Below are positions 6,919-15,570 of a stretch of DNA of 64,000 nt, one piece after another. Positions within the stretch are counted from its first letter, which is position 1. Each line of letters opens with the position of its first letter. Under the pieces are notes generated by a model that was not told the origin of the DNA, did not search any database, and saw nothing but the letters and a program-made list of their open reading frames with translations. Source of the DNA: Fervidibacter canadensis. Its GTDB lineage: Bacteria; Armatimonadota; Fervidibacteria; Fervidibacterales; Fervidibacteraceae. The stretch is taken from the NCBI GenBank assembly GCA_041446545.1, contig JBGOEJ010000014.1, positions 29,563 to 93,562 of the forward strand, read 5' to 3'. A program made the position numbers and the translations under genes.

Positions 6919-9543
6919 TCACGGCGCTTCCGCCATCGGCGTCCGACGAGAAAGCCCCGTGATGGCGACCAAAAGGGGCGATGCTTCTTCCGATGCCGCA
7001 TAAAACCGCACTTGCCGCACCGTCGCTTCCTCGTCCCCTTTTCCGACCGCCACTTTCAAAGCGCTGAGAACGACGAAACCTTTGGGTGTTTCCCACCGCA
7101 ACGCAGGTGTCGCATCAGGTGCTGTCAAAGGACGGTCATCGGTGAGGGAACGCAAGTGATGTCCGTAGACCAACGGGACGGTGATTTTCTTGCCGTCCTG
7201 CAGCGTCAATTCATAGCCGCCGACAGTCGTCCCGTCAGGCACGACGAAGGCGGTGGCGTGAAGGAAGGTCAAAGTGTCTGCTGGCTCATTGATTGTCAAG
7301 GTCACTTCCGATGGAGCACCTAAAAGCCAGCAACTTTTTAAGGCGATGGCTTTCAACTGTCCTTGCTCATCGGTCGGCAGCCAAAAGAGTTGGCGTCGCC
7401 ACCAACGACGCCCTGCCGTTTTTAATGTCGTCACTCCGACCAAGGTTGCCACTTTTATGTTGGCGACCGGTGTCAAGTCCACGACGAACCCCGATGCAGG
7501 CGGAACACTGGGACCGTCCCAAAGCATCTCAAAAATTTCCCGACACTCCCTCGGCGACCGAACTGACTGAGTCTCAGGTGACCAAAAACTGTCGGAAGCC
7601 CACACATACGCTGCGAACTGATCGGGAAACGCTTGCAGGGCACGGCGGTTATAACCAAACCCTGTCCAAGTCGTTTGCACCATCCCCCAAGCCCCTGCCG
7701 AGCGTGCTGCTTTCGTGAAACCGAGGATGTTTTGGAAGTTGCGCCAAGTTGCCCCGATGACCGAAAAACCTTCCCGCCGCAAGACGGCGACGCTGGGATA
7801 GGCAGAGGCAGGTTGGTAGTGCCAATCCACGATCACGATGTCTTTGGGCAACAAGCGACGAGCCAGCCAGAAGTTGAACGGCTCACCGCCATGGGCAGCG
7901 TCAAAGGCTTCGTCAGGGCGCAACAGCATGTCGCCCCACATCATCGTCCCGACGCCCCGCCCCTTCAAAAACTCGTAAAGCCGTCGGACATCGGCGGCGA
8001 ACAATTGATGTGGCGGCGTCCCTTGACAACGCACGCATTGACCGAACCGTCCTTGATTGGTCACTTCGTCATGCCCGATGTGCACCCAACGGGGCTGAAA
8101 GAGCGTCAGCACCTCCTCCAGCAACTCAAAGACGAGCCGATAAGTTTTCTCCAAGTTCGGGCAGTAAAGGTAGGCGCTTTCGGGGTCTTCGGCGATGTCG
8201 GCGTTGACTTTCGGCTTCTCGCCCCCTTGCGCCCCGAAAAGATACTCGCAATGGCTCAAGGTCGGCAACAGCGGGATGATTTCCAACCCGTTTGCTTGGG
8301 CGATTTCCCGCAACCGCTGCGCCCCTTCCTTCGGCAACGACCAAGGTTGCCAAAGTTCGGGATGGCGCTCCCATTTCAGGTGATCCAGTTGGACGATAAG
8401 CCGATTGAACTTCAGGGGCGCTAACACCCGCTCTATCAACCGACCGTGAATGTCGGGCGAATCAACATCGGCAACGACATGGACGCCCCGAAAGGCAAAA
8501 TCGGGCGCATCCCAGACGAAGATGCCAGGCACGACCAGCGAGCCGTCATCCGTCAGCCGAAGGAGTTGTCGCAAGGTCTGAACGCCCCAAAGGGCTCCCG
8601 CTTCGTCTGCCGCCAAAATCCAGATGCCTTTCGGCGTGACGGACAAGGCGTAACCTTCAGACGCCAACTCATGGCGCAACATCGGCTCCCCTTTCGCTAC
8701 CTCTTCCCGCAAGGGGCTGCGATGGGGCGCAAGGACGATCCCATGCTCCACCATCGTTTCAGGTGTCCAGGGTCGGACGATGACTTCCCGCTGCCATCCC
8801 TCTCTCAGCCAACGGCTCACCGCTTCCGCTGCTGACGCAAAGTCAGGTGATGCCCAAAGACGCACCTGCCGCCCCAACCGAAAAGCGCTGTCACCCCATC
8901 GCCACCATCGCGGGCGCGGGACGAGGGGCAGCGACCAAACCTCCCCTTGGGCGACATCTACGGGGTGGACGACTGCCTCGCCTTTCATCCCTTCTGCCGT
9001 CAGCCACTGGGAAGGCACTTGCGCTTCCAATTGGACGCTCACTCGTTCCCCGCCCGCACCTATCAAGATGGCGACGACGCTTTCAGGCGACCGACGCCAT
9101 CGCACCGTCACTTTCGTCCCGCTAACGCTCAAGCGGGCAAACCCAAAGGGCGTCCATCCCTGCCAACCGCTCCCTTGCAGCACTGCCCCCCGAAGCCAGT
9201 TAGGATTGACCCGCAGCCATTCCCATTGACCGCTTAACGGCAAGGGAAAGGAAGCGACCAAAGTGAAGCGATTAGCCACCATCCCGCAAAGCCAAGGGAT
9301 TTCGCCTGCCGATGACTGCCAACGCAACGCTAAAATGCTCCGCTCCAATTGCCCATCTCGCAAAGTCAAATCGGGCGGTGACGAAACAGCGAAAAGGGGC
9401 GCACCACGATAACGAACTTGCAGATTGCCCGACGACCAACGAATTTGCCAGTTGCCTTGCTGCCACTCCGTCGGTGTCGCAGAAAGCGCCGCGCTCATCG
9501 TCAACAGCCAAAAGGCAACCCACCGACGCACCGTTTCCCTCAC
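6919..9543 (-). CDS. Secreted glycoside hydrolase family 20 protein (beta-N-acetylhexosaminidase type)
   Basis: Exported hydrolase expected to release terminal N-acetylhexosamine from glycans. 874 residues with a signal peptide (MRETVRRWVAFWLLTMSA), about 200 residues of beta-rich N-terminal region, a GH20 N-terminal domain (about 220-345), the GH20 barrel from about 350 (FRGVHVVADV) with the catalytic Asp-Glu pair in VHIGHDEVTN, and a C-terminal beta-rich domain of about 200 residues. Substrate-assisted catalysis needs exactly that D-E pair, so activity is plausible. The canonical HxGxDE is present as HIGHDE. GTG start overlaps the deoC stop by 4 bases, so the two genes are translationally coupled, perhaps in scavenging of sugars. 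Confidence 0.88.
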   Translation of the reverse strand: MRETVRRWVAFWLLTMSAALSATPTEWQQGNWQIRWSSGNLQVRYRGAPLFAVSSPPDLTLRDGQLERSILALRWQSSAGEIPWLCGMVANRFTLVASFPLPLSGQWEWLRVNPNWLRGAVLQGSGWQGWTPFGFARLSVSGTKVTVRWRRSPESVVAILIGAGGERVSVQLEAQVPSQWLTAEGMKGEAVVHPVDVAQGEVWSLPLVPRPRWWRWGDSAFRLGRQVRLWASPDFASAAEAVSRWLREGWQREVIVRPWTPETMVEHGIVLAPHRSPLREEVAKGEPMLRHELASEGYALSVTPKGIWILAADEAGALWGVQTLRQLLRLTDDGSLVVPGIFVWDAPDFAFRGVHVVADVDSPDIHGRLIERVLAPLKFNRLIVQLDHLKWERHPELWQPWSLPKEGAQRLREIAQANGLEIIPLLPTLSHCEYLFGAQGGEKPKVNADIAEDPESAYLYCPNLEKTYRLVFELLEEVLTLFQPRWVHIGHDEVTNQGRFGQCVRCQGTPPHQLFAADVRRLYEFLKGRGVGTMMWGDMLLRPDEAFDAAHGGEPFNFWLARRLLPKDIVIVDWHYQPASAYPSVAVLRREGFSVIGATWRNFQNILGFTKAARSAGAWGMVQTTWTGFGYNRRALQAFPDQFAAYVWASDSFWSPETQSVRSPRECREIFEMLWDGPSVPPASGFVVDLTPVANIKVATLVGVTTLKTAGRRWWRRQLFWLPTDEQGQLKAIALKSCWLLGAPSEVTLTINEPADTLTFLHATAFVVPDGTTVGGYELTLQDGKKITVPLVYGHHLRSLTDDRPLTAPDATPALRWETPKGFVVLSALKVAVGKGDEEATVRQVRFYAASEEASPLLVAITGLSRRTPMAEAP

Positions 9544-10214
9544 CCCTGCGGCACCTCAGCAAGGATGGTGGCAGCGTTGGAAGTGCCCAAGCGGGTCGCA
9601 CCGGCATCCAGCAATGCTTTCGCCTGCGCAAAAGTGCGGATGCCCCCTGCCGCTTTAACGCCTACCCGCTCCGAAACGCTCGCCCGCAAAAGGCGAACAT
9701 CTTCCACCGTCGCACCCCTCGGACCAAACCCTGTGCTCGTCTTGACAAAATCCGCCCCTGCTTCTTCCGCCAGTTGCGCCGCCTGTCGCTTCTCTTCATC
9801 GGTCAAAAAGCCCGTCTCCAAGATGACCTTGACAATCGCATCGCTTTTAACGCTTTTGGCGGCATCCACGACGGCAGCGATATCGCGCCGCACATAATCG
9901 GCGTCGCCTGATTTGAATTTGCCGATTGCCATCACCATGTCCAACTCCCTTGCTCCGATTTGCACCGCCCATTTTGCTGACGCCGCTTTCGTCTCCGTCG
10001 TCTCGGCGCCGAACGGGAAGGCGATAACGCAAGACGGCAAGACGCCACTGCCTTCCAATTCCCGCACGATCAACTCCAGCCAACAAGGCAAGACGACGAG
10101 CGACTTGACTTGCCATGCTTTCGCCTGTTCACAACCCTTGAGCACATCGTCCTGCGTCGCTTCGGGCTTTAGCACCGCCAAATCAATTCTCTGCGCCACT
10201 TCCCGCCGCGTCAT
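9540..10214 (-). CDS. deoC: Deoxyribose-phosphate aldolase
   Basis: Class I aldolase splitting 2-deoxyribose-5-phosphate into glyceraldehyde-3-phosphate and acetaldehyde in nucleoside catabolism. About 224 residues, the normal short bacterial length. RIDLAVLKPEAT at the N-terminus, the Schiff-base lysine in DFVKTSTGFG and the phosphate-binding AAGGIRT are all intact. ATG at 10214 has GGAGG nine bases upstream; the GTG at 10220 sits too close to it. A nucleoside transporter of the CNT family lies 7 kb away, fitting deoxynucleoside use, though on the other strand. Overlaps the downstream hexosaminidase gene by 4 bases. Confidence 0.96.
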   Translation of the reverse strand: MTRREVAQRIDLAVLKPEATQDDVLKGCEQAKAWQVKSLVVLPCWLELIVRELEGSGVLPSCVIAFPFGAETTETKAASAKWAVQIGARELDMVMAIGKFKSGDADYVRRDIAAVVDAAKSVKSDAIVKVILETGFLTDEEKRQAAQLAEEAGADFVKTSTGFGPRGATVEDVRLLRASVSERVGVKAAGGIRTFAQAKALLDAGATRLGTSNAATILAEVPQG

Positions 10215-10293
10215 CGTCACTCACCTCCGAGGATGAGGGCTTCAAAGGGTTAACTCATCCAAACCGAAATTTCGTGCCGCCGTTCCTTCGCCA

Positions 10294-10527
10294 CTACGGT
10301 TGAGCACGATGCTCGTCGCTTTCGCGTCGCCCTTGAGAAATCCAAGTTTGGGCATCCATGCCTTCTAACAAGTCAGGAGCAATGCCCGCCAAGTCTTTCC
10401 AACGAGGGCGGGACGCCATCACCCTTTGCCGCAACCGCTCCATCAACCACAACACTAACTCCCATTGCTCCTCCAACGATAATTGCTCCACTTCCTGTAT
10501 CACCTTCGCAAGGGATGACGATGCCAT
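10294..10527 (-). CDS. Small antitoxin-like protein without adjacent toxin
   Basis: 77 residues. The pattern (QEVEQLSLEEQWELVLWLMERLRQ, then RWKDLAGIAPDLL and a charged end) resembles short antitoxins that precede PIN-domain (VapC) toxins, with a helix that would bind the toxin. Downstream there are only about 70 bp before deoC, so no toxin is present. It may be an orphan antitoxin left after loss of its partner or one acting on a remote toxin. Assignment rests on sequence character only; no DNA-binding motif is clear. Confidence 0.5.
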   Translation of the reverse strand: MASSSLAKVIQEVEQLSLEEQWELVLWLMERLRQRVMASRPRWKDLAGIAPDLLEGMDAQTWISQGRRESDEHRAQP

Positions 10528-10560
10528 CTCCTTTCACCCCTTTCGGTTGGACAGACTTTG

Positions 10561-11421
10561 CTAATTGCCGTTTACCTCTGTTCTGTCCCTCGTCCTGCGT
10601 CCCTCGTCCCGTTTCCGCCGTCCTGCTTCTTTCAGTGCCCGGACGAAGGAGGCAACCCGCTCAAAGTCGCCGTGACGGTTTTCGCCAAACTCTTCGTGCA
10701 ACAACCGCACGAAGGCGCTGCCGACGACGACGCCATCGGCGCCCTCCATTTGGGCGACGGCAGCGACATGGTCAGGTTTGCTGATGCCGAAGCCGACGAC
10801 GATGGGTTTGTCGGTGTGGGAGCGGATGCGACAAATCAGTTCGGGCAAATCTTCGGGCAACTGTTCTCGCTCTCCCGTGACGCCCGTTCGGGAAATGCAG
10901 TAGATAAAGCCCGTCCCAATTTCGGCGACCAAACGGATGCGTTCTTCGGTGCTTGTCGGCGCCAGCAGGAAAATGGTGGCTAACCCCGCTTGCATGGCAA
11001 CCTTTATCCATTCGCCCGCTTCCTCTGGCGGCACATCGGTCAGCAAAACGCCATCTGCCCCCGCTTGCGCAGCATTCAAAGCGAACCGCTCCAAGCCGTA
11101 ACGCAGCACAGGGTTAAAGTAGGTCATCAGCACCAACGGCACTTCGCTTTTCTGGCGGATAGTCCGCACCATTTCCAACACCGTCGCCACCCGCACCCCT
11201 CGCTTTAACGCTCGGTCAATGGCGGCTTGAATGGTCGGACCGTCGGCGATGGGGTCGGAAAACGGGATGCCTAACTCCAGAACATCCGCGCCTGAAGCGG
11301 CGCTGCACAACGCCGCCTCTATGGTGAGTTCTTCCGATGGGTCGCCTGCCGTCAAGTAAAGCACCAACGCCAGTTCGTTGCGTTCCCGCAACCGGTCAAA
11401 GCAACGCTGCAATCGCTCCAT
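10561..11421 (-). CDS. trpA: Tryptophan synthase alpha chain
   Basis: Cleaves indole-3-glycerol phosphate to indole, which is channelled to TrpB. 286 residues versus about 265 usual. The catalytic glutamate and aspartate are in LELGIPFSDPIADGPTIQ; phosphate-binding loops GFGISKPD and GVVVGSAFV are present. TrpB and other trp genes are not adjacent. The last 20 or so residues (RRKRDEGRRTRDRTEVNGN) are not part of the fold: they are encoded by a heptanucleotide repeat array at 10585-10612 that has extended the reading frame. GGAAGGAG precedes the ATG. Confidence 0.96.
   Translation of the reverse strand: MERLQRCFDRLRERNELALVLYLTAGDPSEELTIEAALCSAASGADVLELGIPFSDPIADGPTIQAAIDRALKRGVRVATVLEMVRTIRQKSEVPLVLMTYFNPVLRYGLERFALNAAQAGADGVLLTDVPPEEAGEWIKVAMQAGLATIFLLAPTSTEERIRLVAEIGTGFIYCISRTGVTGEREQLPEDLPELICRIRSHTDKPIVVGFGISKPDHVAAVAQMEGADGVVVGSAFVRLLHEEFGENRHGDFERVASFVRALKEAGRRKRDEGRRTRDRTEVNGN
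10585..10612. repeat. Heptanucleotide repeat array (4 units) in trpA 3' end
   Basis: Four consecutive 7-mers in exact register: GTCCCTC, GTCCTGC, GTCCCTC, GTCCCGT. Encodes the Arg/Asp/Gly/Thr-rich tail of TrpA. Confidence 0.85.
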
Positions 11422-11449
11422 TCGCTGGCGCTCCTTCCAATGCTCGCCA

Positions 11450-12169
11450 TTAATCGCTTTGAGTCGTTAGTCGCTGTCGCATCCAAACGACCAACGCGCC
11501 AACGGTCAATCCCAACAACGCCCCGCCGACGCTATCGGCAGGAAAATGGACGCCCAAGTAAACCCGCGACAAAGCGATGGCAGTTGCCAGCAGCCACCAA
11601 AGCCATCTCGGTGGCGCCGAAGCACTCAACACCCGCGCCGCCGCAAAAGCGTTGGCGGCGTGGGACGATGGAAAGCCCAACGAACTCCCGACACCCTTCG
11701 GCAACCGCACGCCCTTGACGAGATATGGCGGTCGCTCCCGATGCACCAACCCTTTGGCGACATGGCTGCAAAGCCCGTCGGCACACCCGATGGCAATCGC
11801 CAGCATCAAAACTGTTTTGAGCCAATTTGTCCATCCTTTTCGCCAACCGCTTTTTCGCACGGCAAAAATCAGCAGCCAACCCAGCGACAAAAGCCAAAGG
11901 AGCGGCATTTTGCCCATGTCGGAAAAAAACGCCATCAACTTGTCCAGCCAACTTGCCGCCCAACCTTGATTGACCCAACGCAGCAACGCCCTATCGGCTG
12001 CCATCAGCGGCGCCCATCGGACTGCAGCGGCTGTCGCCAGCAAAGCGAAAAGACTTAGCCAAAGAGCAGTTTCCGTCAGCGGGGAAAGGCCAGCAGCAAA
12101 TAGAGCGAGCCGATGACCAAGCCGATAAAGCCCAAAGTCAAAACGATGGCGCCCAGACGCCAACCCCAT
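11450..12169 (-). CDS. PAP2-family membrane phosphatase
   Basis: Integral membrane phosphatase of the PAP2 superfamily, likely acting on lipid phosphates or undecaprenyl pyrophosphate. The three-part signature is present: KGLVHRERPP, the GFPSSHAANAFA motif and SRVYLGVHFPADSVGG. Five to six hydrophobic segments. The start is uncertain: the ATG at 12169 has an excellent GGGAGGA site 6 bases upstream but would overlap the upstream small membrane-protein gene by 94 bp; TTG 12043 or ATG 12004 would avoid the overlap but lack a site. The conserved domain begins around base 11990 (DRALLRWVNQG). Part of a minus-strand run of short membrane-associated genes. Confidence 0.85.
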   Translation of the reverse strand: MGLASGRHRFDFGLYRLGHRLALFAAGLSPLTETALWLSLFALLATAAAVRWAPLMAADRALLRWVNQGWAASWLDKLMAFFSDMGKMPLLWLLSLGWLLIFAVRKSGWRKGWTNWLKTVLMLAIAIGCADGLCSHVAKGLVHRERPPYLVKGVRLPKGVGSSLGFPSSHAANAFAAARVLSASAPPRWLWWLLATAIALSRVYLGVHFPADSVGGALLGLTVGALVVWMRQRLTTQSD

Positions 12170-12291
12170 GAGCGTTCCTCCCGCCAGCGTTCGGCGAAAG
12201 TCCAAACGACATCCCGTATCATGCCGTAAAGCAGGATGAGCACGACGATGAGCGTGATGACAGCGCCGATACGCGTTAGCCAAACCCACAC
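12076..12291 (-). CDS. Small two-span membrane protein
   Basis: 71 residues, not recognised. Two clear hydrophobic spans (about residues 8-25 and 46-68) flank a charged amphipathic stretch FAERWREERSW. GTG start at 12291, 7 bases after the acylphosphatase stop, with only a weak ribosome-binding site, suggesting coupling. Its 3' part overlaps the likely start of the PAP2 gene in another frame; of the two frames in the overlap this one has the more membrane-protein-like composition. Confidence 0.55.
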   Translation of the reverse strand: MWVWLTRIGAVITLIVVLILLYGMIRDVVWTFAERWREERSWGWRLGAIVLTLGFIGLVIGSLYLLLAFPR

Positions 12292-12297
12292 GACCGT

Positions 12298-12591
12298 TCA
12301 CCACCGAATGCGAAAGTCGGGGAACTCACCCGTCGGCTGATCCCAATTCACTTCCACGCTTTCTACGACGGCGCCGCTGGGACCTTGCCGAAGGTGCGTC
12401 AGCAACCGTTCCAGCCGTTCCTTTTCGCCTTCCGCGACGACTTCCACGCTGCCATCCCGCAAGTTGCGCACATAGCCTGTGATGCCGCCGATGCGATGGG
12501 CGTGATGGACGACGAAGTAGCGAAAGCCAACGCCTTGCACGATGCCCCGAACGATCGCCCGAAAGCGAGCGACTTTCTTCGCGTTCTCCAT
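12298..12591 (-). CDS. acyP: Acylphosphatase
   Basis: Hydrolyses the carboxyl-phosphate bond of acylphosphates; 97 residues, standard length. The phosphate-binding loop and catalytic arginine are in GIVQGVGFRYFV, and the catalytic asparagine in GYVRNLRDGSVEVVAEG. GGAGTGA lies 6-7 bases before the ATG, within the end of the preceding gene, so this run of genes is tightly packed. No specific physiological role can be deduced. Confidence 0.96.
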   Translation of the reverse strand: MENAKKVARFRAIVRGIVQGVGFRYFVVHHAHRIGGITGYVRNLRDGSVEVVAEGEKERLERLLTHLRQGPSGAVVESVEVNWDQPTGEFPDFRIRW

Positions 12592-12597
12592 AAGCCG

Positions 12598-12900
12598 TCA
12601 CTCCTTCGGCGTCGCTCTGGCGGCGAGATAAAAGTTGGCACCACGAGCGGCGATGAGCGATGCCAAGTAACCCAGCACGAAGAGCAACGCCACCCGCACC
12701 AACCATCGGGCAAGCCAATCCCACAAAGCGGTTCGGTCATCAGGGTTGCCTTGCACGACCATCTCTTTCCCGATGCCCAGTTCGTTGAACAATCGCGCCG
12801 CCCAGACGAACACCATGAGCATCAACCCGATGCCCAGCAAGAAGACAAGCAAGCCCATCCATCGGGCAACGACCTCGCTGTTGCGTTTTGCCCGCTCCAT
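12598..12900 (-). CDS. Hypothetical two-span membrane protein
   Basis: 100 residues, no family recognised. Hydrophobic segments at about 15-36 (GLLVFLLGIGLMLMVFVWAA) and 66-88, with a soluble acidic stretch between them and charged ends. AAGGTGAG lies before the ATG. It sits 6 bp upstream of acyP and after thrB on the same strand, so it is probably part of the same transcription unit. Function unknown. Confidence 0.7.
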   Translation of the reverse strand: MERAKRNSEVVARWMGLLVFLLGIGLMLMVFVWAARLFNELGIGKEMVVQGNPDDRTALWDWLARWLVRVALLFVLGYLASLIAARGANFYLAARATPKE

Positions 12901-12936
12901 TGGTCGCTCACCTTGAAAAAAGCGCCCAATCGTTCG

Positions 12937-13866
12937 TCATCCGTCCCTGAGAACGGTTGCTCCCTCTTTGTCCAACGGGACGATGCGAAAAGAGCCAGAG
13001 AGACCGAAGGCGTTCAAAGATTGCCACATCGCCTGTGCGACAGCCGACGCCGTTTTTTGCTCAAGACACCACGCCGCAACGCTTGGACCTGCTCCACTCA
13101 GGTGAACGCCCAATGCGCCCGCTTGCTTTGCTGCTTCAAAAACCTTTGGCAACCAAGGCATCAAGGCTTGACGGTAAGGCTGATGCAGTCGGTCGTCCAT
13201 CGCTTCCCGCAACTGGCGGAAGTTGCCCGTTGCCAACGCCGCCACGAGCAAGGCAACTCTGCTGACATTGAAGACGGCATCTTGCAAGGGAACTTGCGGC
13301 GGCAAAACTTGCCTTGCCTTTTCCGTCGCCAACTCAAAGTCAGGGATGAGCAACGCCAGATGCAACTTTTTCGGGGGGAGGAGTTTGACCCATTGGACTT
13401 TTTGGCTCGTCATCACCGCCACGACGACGCCACCTAAAAGTGCTGCCGCCACATTGTCGGCATGCCCTTCCAGTCGCGCCGCTATCGCCAGCAATTCTTC
13501 GGTTGTCAAGGGCGCACCCAGCAAGTGATTAGCAGCGACCAACGCTCCGACCCGCGCCGCTGCCGAACTGCCCAAGCCCCGCGTCAGCGGGAAGCGGTTG
13601 TCCAGCCGCAGCACAAAGCCTGAAAAGAGGGGCTTTGCTCGTTCGGCGCCGACACGCCTTATCAGTGCCTTGATGGCTTTCACGGCGATGTTGCGCTCAT
13701 CGTGCGGGACATGTTCAGCGCCCTCACCCGTCACCTCCACGACGATGCCCTCGTGGGGTGCGGAAAGGGTGACGAAACTGTGCCAAGCAAGCGCAGCACC
13801 CAACGCATCAAAGCCACTGCCCAAATTCGCTGTCGTCGCAGGCATGCGCACCGTCACCGTCGCCAT
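12937..13866 (-). CDS. thrB: Homoserine kinase
   Basis: GHMP kinase phosphorylating homoserine in threonine synthesis; 309 residues, the usual length. N-terminal PATTANLGSGFDALG, ATP loop PLTRGLGSSAAARVGA, HADNVAAALLGGV and C-terminal LSGAGPSVAAW are all intact and diagnostic of ThrB rather than mevalonate or galactose kinases. GAGGTGG precedes the ATG. Divergent from the glycosyltransferase gene over a 70-bp gap. thrA and thrC are not in the window. Confidence 0.96.
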   Translation of the reverse strand: MATVTVRMPATTANLGSGFDALGAALAWHSFVTLSAPHEGIVVEVTGEGAEHVPHDERNIAVKAIKALIRRVGAERAKPLFSGFVLRLDNRFPLTRGLGSSAAARVGALVAANHLLGAPLTTEELLAIAARLEGHADNVAAALLGGVVVAVMTSQKVQWVKLLPPKKLHLALLIPDFELATEKARQVLPPQVPLQDAVFNVSRVALLVAALATGNFRQLREAMDDRLHQPYRQALMPWLPKVFEAAKQAGALGVHLSGAGPSVAAWCLEQKTASAVAQAMWQSLNAFGLSGSFRIVPLDKEGATVLRDG

Positions 13867-13936
13867 CTATCGCCACCTCGCCCAAAAATTTTGCGGGAAC
13901 TTTTGCCCATGCCGAAGTGGTAAGGAGCGTCCACCA

Positions 13937-15556
13937 ATGCGAGGGACATGCACTGTCCTCTTGCTTGCGGTTTTCTTCGGTTACTTGCCTGTCGCATTGA
14001 TGGTGGTAGACCCACCACCGTTGATGGGCGATGAAGCCTACTACGCCCGCGTGCCCATTGAGATGCGCCAACGGGGTGATTGGCTCGTCCCTTACTTCAA
14101 CGGCGAACCTCGCTACAAGAAACCGCCGTTGCTCTATTGGCTCGTCGGCATTAGTTACGCCCTCTTCGGCGCCAACGAAGCATCTGCCCGATTGCCTTCG
14201 CTGCTTGCTGTCTTTGCGACGGCGGTGTTCCTCGTTTGGTTTGGAAGGCAGATGGGTGAACCGATAACAGGTTGGTTGGCTGCCACGATTTTCCTGCTCA
14301 ACCCGATGACGGCATTGTTGGGCAATTGGGGTGCGCCCGAAGCGCTGCTCACTTTCACCATCACGGCTTCCGCCCTCACCGCCTTCGTCGGTTGGGAGAA
14401 AAAGTCAAGGGCGTGGGTGATTGTCAGCGGCATCGTGGCAGGTTTGGCGGTGATGGCGAAGGGCGTGATCGGCGCAGCCATCCCGATGCTCCTTTGCCTG
14501 CCGCTCCTTCGTCGCCTTGCGCCGTCAACGGGGACGCTTCGTCAGGCGGGGCAATTCGTCGCCCTTTGGCTTTTCGCCACCTTGCTCATCGCCGCACCTT
14601 GGTTTCTCGCCGTCAGTCTTCGGGAAGGCAGCGCCTTTTGGCAAGTCTTTCTGCTCCGCGAGCATGTCCAACGGGTGGCGACGCCGATGGAAGGGCATCG
14701 CGGTCCGATTTGGTTCTACTTGCCCGTCACCTTCCTCGCCCTTTTTCCCTGGAGCCTTCGCCTGCCTTTCGCTTTCGTCCATGCCCTTTCATCCCTCACC
14801 AGTCGCCAGTCGCTAATCGCCAGTCGCTCTTCCTGCGATGGTTGGATGGCATGGTGGGCGATAAGCGTCACCGGATTATTTTCGCTGGTGGCGACAAAAC
14901 TTCCGCATTACCTTTTCCCCGCCTTGCCTGCCCTTGCGTGGCTGCTGGCTCGGCAATGGCAAACACCTGCATCGCGGGGTGAATGGGTGTTGGTGGTGCT
15001 CCTCGGATTGCCCATTGGGGCGGCGATGCTTTTCCTCGCTGCCATCCTGCTACCTGATGTCTTCATGGCGTTTTTAGTGCGTCACAAATTTGCGCCGTCG
15101 GTCAGCGAGTTTGACGAGTTGCAATCTACCCTGACGCTCGTCGGGGACACCTTTGCGGTCACGGGGGTAGCGGCGGTGTTGCTCGTCTCCCTCGCCCGTT
15201 GGCGGGACGAAAGTTGGATGGCATCCCTTCGGCAATTGGCAGCGGCGAATGCTGCCGTCTTGGTGCTCCTTTGGCTGATGTCCCTTTGGGCATTGGCGCA
15301 TTTTTCAGGGGCGCATCGGGCGGCACGGGATTGGCGGCACGCCAAAGCGATGGCGACTTTCGGCAGTGACACGGAATGGGCGGTTTTCTATGCAGGCAAA
15401 AAAGTGCCGATGTTCGGCGACGAACAAAGACTGCGCAATTTTTTGCAATCGCATCCCGACGCCGCCGTCTTGGCACGAGTGGACGAAGCCGATGCGTTGC
15501 GCCGCTGTGGGCTGATGGTGCGGCGCTTTGGCATCTGGTGCGTCGGGCGAAGATAG
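13937..15556 (+). CDS. ArnT/PMT-type membrane glycosyltransferase (GT83-like)
   Basis: Integral membrane transferase that would move a sugar from a polyprenyl-phosphate donor to a lipid or protein in the periplasm. 539 residues; first span then MGDEAYYARVPIEMRQRGDWLVPYFNG, which contains the catalytic DE motif of the first periplasmic loop, followed by the PRYKKPPLLYWL motif of the ArnT/PMT_2 group and about ten more spans. AAGGAG lies 9 bases before ATG 13937; the frame is open upstream but overlaps thrB. Residues around 285-300 (SLTSRQSLIASRSS) are encoded by an in-frame heptanucleotide array at 14800-14827, probably in a loop. Acceptor unknown. Confidence 0.88.
   Translation: MRGTCTVLLLAVFFGYLPVALMVVDPPPLMGDEAYYARVPIEMRQRGDWLVPYFNGEPRYKKPPLLYWLVGISYALFGANEASARLPSLLAVFATAVFLVWFGRQMGEPITGWLAATIFLLNPMTALLGNWGAPEALLTFTITASALTAFVGWEKKSRAWVIVSGIVAGLAVMAKGVIGAAIPMLLCLPLLRRLAPSTGTLRQAGQFVALWLFATLLIAAPWFLAVSLREGSAFWQVFLLREHVQRVATPMEGHRGPIWFYLPVTFLALFPWSLRLPFAFVHALSSLTSRQSLIASRSSCDGWMAWWAISVTGLFSLVATKLPHYLFPALPALAWLLARQWQTPASRGEWVLVVLLGLPIGAAMLFLAAILLPDVFMAFLVRHKFAPSVSEFDELQSTLTLVGDTFAVTGVAAVLLVSLARWRDESWMASLRQLAAANAAVLVLLWLMSLWALAHFSGAHRAARDWRHAKAMATFGSDTEWAVFYAGKKVPMFGDEQRLRNFLQSHPDAAVLARVDEADALRRCGLMVRRFGIWCVGRR
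14800..14827. repeat. Heptanucleotide repeat array (CAGTCGC type) inside glycosyltransferase gene
   Basis: Four units in register: CAGTCGC, CAGTCGC, TAATCGC, CAGTCGC. Different unit from the GTCCC family but the same 7-bp period and also in frame within a gene. Confidence 0.8.
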
Positions 15557-15570
15557 CGAAAGAGGGGTGA

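Noticed and set aside
10242..10355. 37-residue minus-strand ORF overlapping the end of the antitoxin-like gene (MPKLGFLKGDAKA...)
   Set aside because: It looks protein-like but is too short for a PIN toxin, starts inside another gene without a ribosome-binding site and has no recognisable family; treated as chance.
11452..11476. Possible further heptamer array at the PAP2 3' end (TAATCGC / TAGTCGC)
   Set aside because: Only two or three imperfect units; not clearly above chance.
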